NCBI GenBank assembly: GCA_017631855.1
Contig: JAGBSP010000048.1
Coordinates: forward strand, 1 to 41,456
Source of the DNA: Clostridia bacterium
Lineage (GTDB): Bacteria; Bacillota; Clostridia; Oscillospirales; CAG-272
Direction: 5' to 3'
Length of the DNA: 41,456 nt
The notes below the pieces were generated by a model, which had not been told where the DNA came from, made no database searches, and saw only the letters and a program-made list of their open reading frames with translations. Each line of letters starts with the position of its first letter. Position 1 is the stretch's first letter. Of the stretch, positions 7,768-14,643 are shown one piece after another. The position numbers were made by a program, and so were the translations under genes.

Positions 7768-7810
7768 GTGAAGAACGGATATACTTAAAAGCATATCCGT
7801 CCTTCACTTT
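7768..7810 (+). terminator. Terminator after the YD-repeat lipoprotein
   Basis: GTGAAG (7768-7773) pairs with CTTCAC (7802-7807) and ACGGATAT pairs with ATATCCGT inside it; Ts follow. The next promoter begins four bases later. Confidence 0.75.
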
Positions 7811-7813
7811 CTA

Positions 7814-7842
7814 TTGACAAATAGGAAAAACTGTGCTACAAT
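7814..7842 (+). promoter_or_regulatory. Promoter of the structured leader RNA
   Basis: TTGACA (7814-7819), 17-bp spacer and TACAAT (7837-7842) with TG at 7834-7835. The predicted start at about 7849 coincides with the first base of stem P1 of the leader. Confidence 0.8.
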
Positions 7843-7848
7843 AAATTT

Positions 7849-8014
7849 ACCACACAAATTTTATACAGATCAATTTTATGGGGTCGTGTTTTTATTTTGT
7901 AAAAATGCGGGCTTCTTTTTGGCGTCTCCATGAGATTGATCAAAAGTTTGTGTGGTAGCAAATCGAGCCCTGCGTTTTTGGTGCGTACGGCTTTGGTTGT
8001 ACGCACTTTTTTAT
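7849..8014 (+). ncRNA. Structured leader RNA or sRNA ending in a terminator
   Basis: About 165 nt between a strong promoter and an intrinsic terminator, without a reading frame. P1: ACCACACAAA (7849-7858) pairs fully with 7947-7956. P2: GATCAAT (7868-7874) with ATTGATC (7935-7941). P3: ATGGGG (7878-7883) with 7926-7931. P4: 7885-7894 with 7900-7909 around a 5-nt loop. The strand 7901-7915 can instead pair with 7965-7979, just upstream of the terminator, as a pseudoknot or alternative helix. This is the architecture of a riboswitch or attenuator. It carries none of the conserved words of T-box, M-box, SAM, purine or c-di-GMP leaders that could be checked by eye. It could also be a free sRNA. 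Confidence 0.65.
7981..8012 (+). terminator. Terminator inside the leader, upstream of the small XRE gene
   Basis: A perfect 8-bp stem, GTGCGTAC (7981-7988) with GTACGCAC (7999-8006), a 10-nt loop, then TTTTTTATTTTTT. It lies 30 bp before the start codon at 8043, so transcription of that gene must pass it. Confidence 0.88.
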
Positions 8015-8042
8015 TTTTTGATGGAACACGAGAGGAGCATAG

Positions 8043-8276
8043 ATGAAACAAGTCAATTTGATTTTAGCGAGTAATATTCAATCGTATCGAAAAAAGTTGG
8101 GTTTGACGCAGGTGGAGCTTGGCGATCGACTCGGCGTGACTCCGCAAGCTGTTTCCAAATGGGAAAAAGGAGCCTCGGCTCCCGATATTTCTCTCATTCC
8201 CGTACTTGCATCGCTCTTTGGGTGTCAGATCAACGAGCTTTTTTTGCCCTCTGAAAACAAGGTTTCGAAAAAATAA
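8043..8276 (+). CDS. Small XRE-family transcriptional regulator
   Basis: The 77-aa protein is essentially a single helix-turn-helix domain: YRKKLGLTQVELGDRLGVTP, QAVSKWEKG and ASAPDISLIPVLASLFGCQINELF, with a short basic tail. AGAGGAG at 8031-8037 lies 5 nt before the ATG. Its message passes through a structured leader and terminator, so it is likely controlled by premature termination. The gene for an NhaC antiporter follows 78 bp downstream with its own promoter; the XRE protein could control that promoter (inference). Confidence 0.88.
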   Translation: MKQVNLILASNIQSYRKKLGLTQVELGDRLGVTPQAVSKWEKGASAPDISLIPVLASLFGCQINELFLPSENKVSKK

Positions 8277-8290
8277 AGTGGGCTAAGCTA

Positions 8291-8319
8291 TAGACATTCT
8301 GTTCGAAGTATGTTATAAT
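8291..8319 (+). promoter_or_regulatory. Promoter of the NhaC-type antiporter
   Basis: TAGACA (8291-8296), 17-bp spacer and TATAAT (8314-8319) with TG at 8311-8312. Confidence 0.72.
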
Positions 8320-8354
8320 AAAAGGGTACAGAAATCAACAAATAGGAGTGTTTT

Positions 8355-9677
8355 ATGAAAAAAGGAAACGTTTGGGCGCTGTTGCCCATTGGCGTATTTA
8401 TCGTTTTGTACCTCACCCTCGGAATTGTCTTTGAATACGTGATGAAAATACCGATGGGATTTTACAACGTACCGATCGTGGTCATCTTTTTGGTGGCACT
8501 TCTTGTCGCCTGTCTGCAAAATCGTGGCGTGAAATTTGACCGAAAGCTGGAGCTGATGGGGAAGGGCGTTGGCGATAAAAATATCGTTACGATGCTGCTC
8601 ATCTTCCTTTTGGCGGGTATTTTTGTCGGCGTAGTCGGTCGTAGCAGTGCCGAAAGTGTTGCTTATTTCGTGCTTTCGATCGTTCCTGCAAAGTTTGCTG
8701 TGGTCGTGATCTTTTTGGTCAGCTGTTTTATTTCGACGGCAATGGGTACGTCGGTCGGAACCATTACGCTTCTGACTCCGATTGCGATCGCGATTGCATC
8801 GACCTCGGGCTTCTCCTTGGCGCTTTGCGTCGGCTCTGTCGTTGGCGGTTCAATGTTTGGCGATAACCTTTCTTTTGTTTCGGATACGACGATTGCGGCG
8901 TGTAACGGACAGGGATGCGCGATGAAGGATAAGTTCCGCACGAACTTTGCTGTCGTCCTGCCTGCCGCGATTGTAACAATCGTATTGATTATGGTGCTTT
9001 CCTTGCGTGCGGATATTCAACCGATCGAGGTGGGCGAATATCATTTGCTTCAAATTCTTCCGTATCTGCTCGTGCTTCTCGGCGGTATTTGCGGAATTAA
9101 CGTCTTTTTGACCCTTTTGATCGGTATTGTGACTGGAAGCGTGATTATGCTTGCGTCGGGTGCGATGGACGTTCCTTCCTTGCTTTCGGGTATGGGAGGC
9201 GGAGCTGCGAATATGTTTGAAACGGCGATGGTTGCCATTCTCGTTGCTGCGCTGTGTGCTCTCATTCGTGACGCGGGTGGTTTTGATGCACTACTCAATG
9301 GAATTCGCCGCGTATTCCGCGGAAGAAAAGGCGGACAGCTTGGTATCGGTCTGCTTGTCGGATTTATGGATATTGCGACGGCAAACAATACGGTTGCAAT
9401 CGTGATGGCAAATCCGATCGCATCGGAGATGGCAAAGGAATACGACATTTCGCCCCGCAAGACGGCGTCGATCCTTGATACGTTCTCCTGTATTTTTCAG
9501 GGTATTTTACCGTACGGTGCACAGATGCTGGTTGCTTTGTCGGTTGCGTCGACGATGGGCTTTGAGCTGACGGCATTTGAGGTGATTTCGCATCTCTATT
9601 ATCCGATGATGCTTCTTGTATCTTCTCTGATTTTTATGTTCTTGATTCCGGAGCGCAAAAAGAGAGAAAAGAAGTGA
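8355..9677 (+). CDS. nhaC: NhaC-family Na+/H+ antiporter
   Basis: The 440-aa polytopic membrane protein has about 11-12 hydrophobic segments. It carries the family core: FISTAMGTSVGTITLLTPIA around residues 125-145, GGSMFGDNLSFVSDTT around 165-180, and ATANNTVAIVMANPIA around 340-355. These are the half-helix regions rich in Gly, Ser, Thr, Asn and Asp that line the ion path in NhaC transporters. Related carriers exchange Na+/H+ or malate/lactate, so the substrate is not fixed by sequence alone. AGGAGTG at 8344-8350 sets the start. It is the only gene of its transcript, ending at the terminator at 9688. Confidence 0.85.
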   Translation: MKKGNVWALLPIGVFIVLYLTLGIVFEYVMKIPMGFYNVPIVVIFLVALLVACLQNRGVKFDRKLELMGKGVGDKNIVTMLLIFLLAGIFVGVVGRSSAESVAYFVLSIVPAKFAVVVIFLVSCFISTAMGTSVGTITLLTPIAIAIASTSGFSLALCVGSVVGGSMFGDNLSFVSDTTIAACNGQGCAMKDKFRTNFAVVLPAAIVTIVLIMVLSLRADIQPIEVGEYHLLQILPYLLVLLGGICGINVFLTLLIGIVTGSVIMLASGAMDVPSLLSGMGGGAANMFETAMVAILVAALCALIRDAGGFDALLNGIRRVFRGRKGGQLGIGLLVGFMDIATANNTVAIVMANPIASEMAKEYDISPRKTASILDTFSCIFQGILPYGAQMLVALSVASTMGFELTAFEVISHLYYPMMLLVSSLIFMFLIPERKKREKK

Positions 9678-9687
9678 GTCTATTATA

Positions 9688-9723
9688 CAAAAGAAAGCAG
9701 ATATCCATCTGCTTTCTTTTTTG
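9688..9723 (+). terminator. Terminator after nhaC
   Basis: AAGAAAGCAGAT (9691-9702) pairs perfectly with ATCTGCTTTCTT (9707-9718) with an ATCC loop; the T tract continues to 9722. Confidence 0.9.
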
Positions 9724-9791
9724 TCAAAAAAGTGAAAACACAATAAGATATGGAAATGATTCGACATTCTTCAAAAAAAACGACAAAATGA

Positions 9792-9820
9792 TTGACATTT
9801 TATTAAAGATATGATATACT
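9792..9820 (+). promoter_or_regulatory. Promoter of the nucleotide-sugar dehydratase
   Basis: TTGACA (9792-9797), 17-bp spacer and TATACT (9815-9820) with TG at 9812-9813. Confidence 0.78.
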
Positions 9821-9869
9821 AAAATAGTATTATTAGGTGTTGCTAAAAAACTAAACATTGAGGATTTTT

Positions 9870-11774
9870 ATGAAATTTAATAATAGAAACATTTTGCTTG
9901 TCAGTTTTGATACTGGTTGTTTTGCGTTGATTTCAATTGTATATTATATACTTTCGCGTTTTACCGTTGATGGGGTTGACGTGAGTGATTTTGGGCTTTT
10001 TGCCTTGAATGTAGGAATTTTGCTTCTCTTGATGCTGATGTGTCGCTTTTTCATGGGTATCTATTTTACCGTTTGGAGATATACCCATACGCCTTCCTAC
10101 CTTCGCTTGATTTTAGCTGATATGGTAGCTACTGTACTTTCAATCGGCATTGTGTATCTGGCAAGAATTCAAGTAAGCTTGTGGTTGTTTGCTACGATTG
10201 CGCCGCTTGCCGCGCTGATGGCGATTTCTGCTCGTTATTGTTATCGCTTACGCTATAAGAAACAGCATCAGGCAAAAGCAGAGTCTTATTCGCGTAGTTC
10301 GGTAGCAATTGTTGGGGCAGGACAGATGGGCTCGTATCTTGTGAATGAGCTTCGCAATAATCCAAACTCCAAATATTTACCTGTTTGCTTTATTGATACG
10401 GATCGCGATAAGATTGATAAGCATATTTCTGGTCTTCATGTGTATTCTCCCGAAAGCTTTGCAGAAATTGTAGAACAGTTTGGAATTACCGAGGTCATCG
10501 TTGCGATTGCCTCTGTGAGCGGTGAACAGCTTTCTCACTTTTATGATTTTTACGCAAAGCTTGGCTGTAAAGTGAAGATTTACGATTCTCCAAATTTAGA
10601 GGATCAAGAAGACGGTGAAAAAGGAGAACGCATCATTCGTCAGTTCCAAATCGAGGACCTTTTGTTCCGTAAGCAAATTTCGATTACGGGAAGCAAGACG
10701 GCAGAATATTACCGCGGTAAGGTCATCTTGGTTACGGGGGGCGGCGGTTCGATTGGAAGTGAGCTTTGCCGACAGATCGCAAAGTGTGAGCCGAAGAAGC
10801 TTGTAATCTTTGATATTTACGAAAATAACGCGTATGAAATTCAGCAGGAGCTGATTCGGAAATATGGTTCCGAGTTCCCGCTGGAGGTTATCATCGGCTC
10901 AGTACGCGACAGACAAAGACTCGAATATATTTTCGATCTTTACCGCCCTGAGATTGTCTTCCACGCGGCGGCGCATAAGCATGTTCCTTTGATGGAGCAG
11001 AGCTGTGCAGAAGCGGTGAAAAACAATGTCATTGGTACGTATAATACCGCTGATATGGCAGAGAAGTACGGAGCCAAAAAGTTTATTCTGATATCGACCG
11101 ACAAGGCGGTCAACCCCACCAACGTGATGGGCGCATCCAAGCGCCTTTGTGAAATGGTGGTGCAGTGCCGTACCGACAGTAAAACGTCGTTTGCCGCAGT
11201 TCGTTTCGGAAACGTACTCGGCTCGAACGGATCGGTCATTCCTCTCTTTAAAAAGCAAATTGCCGAAGGTGGTCCCATTACGATCACGGACAAGCGTATC
11301 ATTCGTTATTTTATGCTCATTCCCGAGGCAAGTCAGCTTGTGATGCAGGCGGGGGCAATGGCAAAGAAGGGAGAGCTCTTCGTGCTTGATATGGGCAAGC
11401 CGGTTCGTATTTACGATCTTGCCGAAAATATGATCAAGCTCTCTGGTCTTATTCCTCACGTGGATATTGAGATCAAGGAGATCGGCCTGCGTCCCGGTGA
11501 AAAGCTTTATGAAGAGCTGTTGATGAAGACCGAAGATCTAACCAAGACCGACAATGATATGATCTTTATTGAAAAGGATCATCCGCTAACCCGTGAGGAT
11601 ATGGAAGAAAATCTCGCGCTTCTTCAAAATTCCGTAGCAGACTTTGAGATCAAAGGACAGATTGACGCGGTGAAGAATACGATCAAAGCGATTGTTCCGA
11701 CCTTCCGTGACCCCGAAGAGGTCAATGTAGACGCCGAAAAATCCGAAGAAATGAAGATGACGGTCAGCGTGTAA
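9870..11774 (+). CDS. Membrane-bound nucleotide-sugar 4,6-dehydratase, CapD/WbpM/PglF type
   Basis: The 634-aa protein starts at ATG 9870 (GAGG at 9860-9863; the in-frame TTG at 9858 lacks a ribosome binding site). Four N-terminal transmembrane helices cover about residues 5-125. A first Rossmann-like CoA-binding-type domain follows (VAIVGAGQMGSYLVNEL), then the catalytic SDR domain (VTGGGGSIGSELCRQI, HAAAHKHVPLME, ISTDKAVNPTNVMGASKR). The usual catalytic Tyr is replaced by Met (MGASK), as is normal for the large WbpM/PglF class. Members convert UDP-GlcNAc to a 4-keto-6-deoxy sugar for capsule, glycan or glycoprotein synthesis. It is monocistronic here, so the glycan pathway must lie elsewhere. 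Confidence 0.9.
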   Translation: MKFNNRNILLVSFDTGCFALISIVYYILSRFTVDGVDVSDFGLFALNVGILLLLMLMCRFFMGIYFTVWRYTHTPSYLRLILADMVATVLSIGIVYLARIQVSLWLFATIAPLAALMAISARYCYRLRYKKQHQAKAESYSRSSVAIVGAGQMGSYLVNELRNNPNSKYLPVCFIDTDRDKIDKHISGLHVYSPESFAEIVEQFGITEVIVAIASVSGEQLSHFYDFYAKLGCKVKIYDSPNLEDQEDGEKGERIIRQFQIEDLLFRKQISITGSKTAEYYRGKVILVTGGGGSIGSELCRQIAKCEPKKLVIFDIYENNAYEIQQELIRKYGSEFPLEVIIGSVRDRQRLEYIFDLYRPEIVFHAAAHKHVPLMEQSCAEAVKNNVIGTYNTADMAEKYGAKKFILISTDKAVNPTNVMGASKRLCEMVVQCRTDSKTSFAAVRFGNVLGSNGSVIPLFKKQIAEGGPITITDKRIIRYFMLIPEASQLVMQAGAMAKKGELFVLDMGKPVRIYDLAENMIKLSGLIPHVDIEIKEIGLRPGEKLYEELLMKTEDLTKTDNDMIFIEKDHPLTREDMEENLALLQNSVADFEIKGQIDAVKNTIKAIVPTFRDPEEVNVDAEKSEEMKMTVSV

Positions 11775-11780
11775 TCCAAT

Positions 11781-11826
11781 AAAAAAGCGTGTTTTCCACA
11801 AAATCGAAGGAAAACACGCTTTTTCT
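11781..11826 (+). terminator. Terminator after the dehydratase gene
   Basis: The stem 11782-11797 with 11809-11824 (AGCGTGTTTTCC with GGAAAACACGCT at its core) ends in TTTTTC. Confidence 0.88.
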
Positions 11827-11884
11827 TTTCAAAAAAGAACATTTGGATTCAACAAACAGTTGATCTGTGATTTTCCTTTTTGTA

Positions 11885-11913
11885 TTGACTTTTCGGGGAT
11901 TGGATGCTATAAT
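11885..11913 (+). promoter_or_regulatory. Promoter of the solute-binding lipoprotein
   Basis: TTGACT (11885-11890), 17-bp spacer and TATAAT (11908-11913) with TG at 11905-11906. Confidence 0.78.
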
Positions 11914-11962
11914 GTAATAAAAAAATATGGGATAAAATAAAACAATAAAGGAGCGTAGAATT

Positions 11963-13579
11963 ATGAGAACTAATTGGCTTAAGCGTGCTATTTGCTTTCT
12001 TTTGGTCGCGTTGATGCTTGGAACCTCCCTTATTCTGACGGGTTGCTTTTCGGAAGATACCGCACCGAATGACACAGAGGAAACTACGTTGCTAGAGGAC
12101 GAAAAAGATTCTGGCGGAAAGAAACCAAATAACAAAGAAAATAATGGAGAAAACAACGAAGAAAATAACGAGGACGATAATACGATTCCTGCTCCTGTGG
12201 ATGACGGTGTTGGAACTCAAGACTTTGGTGGCAGAGAGATCCGCTTCCTTGGTTGGACGGCTGCTTCCGCTAATGAATTTGAAGTCGATGAGGGCGATAC
12301 CGGTACGCTGTTGAAGAGTGCGGTATATGCTCGTAACAAGGCGGTCAAGGAACGTTTGAACGTCAACCTGAAATGGCAGTACATCGAAGGTCACGCAGGT
12401 TTTGAGTTTACCTACGCCGCAACGGCAGGAAATATGGCTTCCGTTGGTAATGTTGACATATTTACTCCCTATAGCCGTGTCGGTGCTGTTTTGATGATAA
12501 ATGGCATTACGAGAGATATGAAGAATATTGCATATCTTGATCTTGAAGATCCGTGGTGGAATCCCTCCATCGTCAACGATTGTGCGGTGAACGGCAAGGT
12601 TTACTTTGCAGGAGGAGATACGTCCTGGACGTTAGCGGGAAATGCGATTGCGTTCTTCTATAACAAGGATATCCTGTCGCAGTATTCTTCCTCGCTTGCC
12701 GCGCTTGGCGCCACTTCGATGTACGATCTCGTTCAGCAGAAAAAGTGGACGATCGACAATATGCTGACTCTTTCCAAAGCCGTCAAAGATACGTCGTATG
12801 GGTTGGCTGTGTATCTCGTTTCAATGGATGCCTTCTATAAGGCAAGTGATCTGAAATGGATGGAGGTCAACGATCAGGGGCAGCAGAAAATTTCCGACGA
12901 TGTACATTCGGGCAAGATGGATAGTCTTTTGAGTAAGTTCTTAGCTTACGAAAACGATCCTTCATCGGCGATGCGTCTATATTACAGTATCAATTTGGAG
13001 TATGCTTCGAATAACGGAAACAGGTCGAATCCGATTATGCCCGAATGGAAAAAGGGACAGGCGCTGTTTACCGTACAACCGCTACTGTCGGTGAACGATT
13101 TCAAGTTCCACGAGCTTGGCTTTGACTTCGGTGTACTTCCTATGCCTCTGTACGATTCCGATCAAACCGCATACAAGACCACACCCGATTTTGAATATTC
13201 GGTGGTGGCAATTCCGAGAAATGCCACGGGAATTGATGAGCTTGGTGCTGTGCTTCAAGTGATGGCATCTGAGGGACAATCCAGAATTCTTCCCGCGTAT
13301 TATGAAGCTACGATGAAAATGAAACCTTCTGATGATGCCAAGGAATATGAGATGTGGAAAACGGTATTGAATTCGGTAGAATTGGATCCCGGACGTATGT
13401 TTGATTACGTAGCAGGAGCGGCTCAGTCCGGATTCTCCTTTGCGGGATTTAGAGTTTGTCTTCAGTTGCAAAAAACAACGACAGAGGAATATTGGCTTAC
13501 TAATGGTCAAAATATGCAGAATTACGTGAATGATATGAATGTGACAATGGCTCAGCTTGAAGCAAAATATAATTCATAA
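11963..13579 (+). CDS. Extracellular solute-binding lipoprotein (ABC sugar uptake type)
   Basis: The 538-aa protein has a signal peptide ending LTGC (C28 lipidated) and then an acidic Asn/Glu-rich low-complexity linker to about residue 75. The mature part resembles family 1 solute-binding proteins: VKERLNVNLKW near the start of the domain, IAFFYNKDIL, and a late segment FDFGVLPMPLYDSDQ followed by YSVVAIPRNA. Such proteins deliver oligosaccharides to ABC permeases. No permease genes are adjacent. The ATPase at the right window edge is of the MsmK type that serves several such importers (inference). AAGGAG at 11948-11953 sets the start. Confidence 0.82.
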   Translation: MRTNWLKRAICFLLVALMLGTSLILTGCFSEDTAPNDTEETTLLEDEKDSGGKKPNNKENNGENNEENNEDDNTIPAPVDDGVGTQDFGGREIRFLGWTAASANEFEVDEGDTGTLLKSAVYARNKAVKERLNVNLKWQYIEGHAGFEFTYAATAGNMASVGNVDIFTPYSRVGAVLMINGITRDMKNIAYLDLEDPWWNPSIVNDCAVNGKVYFAGGDTSWTLAGNAIAFFYNKDILSQYSSSLAALGATSMYDLVQQKKWTIDNMLTLSKAVKDTSYGLAVYLVSMDAFYKASDLKWMEVNDQGQQKISDDVHSGKMDSLLSKFLAYENDPSSAMRLYYSINLEYASNNGNRSNPIMPEWKKGQALFTVQPLLSVNDFKFHELGFDFGVLPMPLYDSDQTAYKTTPDFEYSVVAIPRNATGIDELGAVLQVMASEGQSRILPAYYEATMKMKPSDDAKEYEMWKTVLNSVELDPGRMFDYVAGAAQSGFSFAGFRVCLQLQKTTTEEYWLTNGQNMQNYVNDMNVTMAQLEAKYNS

Positions 13580-13593
13580 ATTTCATTTAATGA

Positions 13594-13630
13594 TCAAAAG
13601 GGACAACCACATTGCGGTTGTCCCTTTTGA
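13594..13630. terminator. Bidirectional terminator between the binding protein and trxB
   Basis: A perfect 15-bp stem (13594-13608 with 13616-13630) whose arms end in A-rich and T-rich ends, so it can serve both converging transcripts. Confidence 0.85.
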
Positions 13631-13644
13631 ATTGAAATATAAAA

Positions 13645-14559
13645 TTATGCGTTGAGAGAATCCAAATAGCGGCATGCGGCAAGCGCAGCGACCGCACCGT
13701 CTGCAGTTGCGGTAGTGATCTGGCGTACCTGCTTGGTACGGCAGTCGCCCGCAACGAAGACACCCGAGGTGTTTGTCAGGCAATTTTCACCCGCCGTAAT
13801 ATAGCCGTAGGAGTTGAGTGGAACGAGATTTTCGAAGGGCTTGTTTTCGGGCACCTGACCGATCGCAACGAAGAGTCCGTCTACCGAAAGCTTCGAGATT
13901 TCTCCCGTTTTGTCATTTTTCAAAACCACACCCTCAAGGTTATCTTCACCGAGAAGCTCGGTAACTACGGTATCAAAGATCATCGTTACGTTGGGTTTCT
14001 TTTCGAGGATGGAAACAAGTCTTGCCTCGCCCGTCATCGTGGAAAGATTCTGAACAACAGTAACGTGCGTGCAGTATTCGCTGAGCATTACAGCCTCTTG
14101 GAGTGCGGTATTTCCGCCGCCAACAACGGCAACAGGAGCGCCGCTGAAGAACGCGCCGTCACAAACGGCACAGTAGGAAACTCCTTTTCCCGTCAGATCT
14201 TCCTCTCTCTCAAGTCCGAGGTGGCGGTGCTTTGAGCCCGTAGCGAGAATGACCGAGCGGCCCTCGAATTCGCCGTAATCGGTGACGACCTTCATCGTCG
14301 CGCCGATTTTTTCAATACGCAGAACCTCTGCCATTTCAAGCTCTGCGCCGTGCTCCATAATCTGATCAAGCATCATTTGCGCAAGCTCATTTCCGCTGAT
14401 CTCCTTGATGGTGGGGTAGTTTTCTACCTTCGGGGAAGAGGTGATCTGTCCGCCGAAGTTGGCTTTTTCGATCACAAGCACCGTTTTATCCGCACGGCGG
14501 GCATAGAGTGCGGCGGTCAGTCCCGCAGGGCCTGCGCCGACAATGATAATATCGTACAT
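13645..14559 (-). CDS. trxB: Thioredoxin-disulfide reductase
   Basis: The 304-aa FAD/NADPH enzyme passes electrons from NADPH to a redoxin. FAD-binding GAGPAGLTAA is at residues 8-17. The redox-active CAVC is at 130-133 (the usual motif is CATC, so T is replaced by V). NADPH-binding GGGNTALQEA follows, and the C-terminal GVFVAGDCRTKQVRQI binds FAD. The start at 14559 has AAAGGACG upstream; a longer in-frame start would lie in a hairpin. It is 84 bp downstream of nrdD on the same strand. This supports a role in reducing the redoxin domain fused to NrdD. Confidence 0.94.
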   Translation of the reverse strand: MYDIIIVGAGPAGLTAALYARRADKTVLVIEKANFGGQITSSPKVENYPTIKEISGNELAQMMLDQIMEHGAELEMAEVLRIEKIGATMKVVTDYGEFEGRSVILATGSKHRHLGLEREEDLTGKGVSYCAVCDGAFFSGAPVAVVGGGNTALQEAVMLSEYCTHVTVVQNLSTMTGEARLVSILEKKPNVTMIFDTVVTELLGEDNLEGVVLKNDKTGEISKLSVDGLFVAIGQVPENKPFENLVPLNSYGYITAGENCLTNTSGVFVAGDCRTKQVRQITTATADGAVAALAACRYLDSLNA

Positions 14560-14589
14560 AATTCGTCCTTTCTTAGGTCTAATCGAACG

Positions 14590-14619
14590 ATAAGCCATTG
14601 CAAAGTAGCAATGGCTTAT
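14590..14619 (-). other. Stem-loop between nrdD and trxB
   Basis: A perfect 12-bp stem, ATAAGCCATTGC (14590-14601) with GCAATGGCTTAT (14608-14619), with a 6-nt loop and no T-run on the minus strand. It may mark an RNA-processing site or tune trxB expression. It is not a standard terminator, so nrdD and trxB could be one transcript. Confidence 0.6.
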
Positions 14620-14643
14620 GTTCATTAGCAAGTTTACATTTCC

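Noticed and set aside
7849-8014. 6S RNA
   Set aside because: A rod with paired ends was considered, but the closing stem is not at the 3' end and a separate terminator hairpin lies outside it. The large central bubble is not seen.
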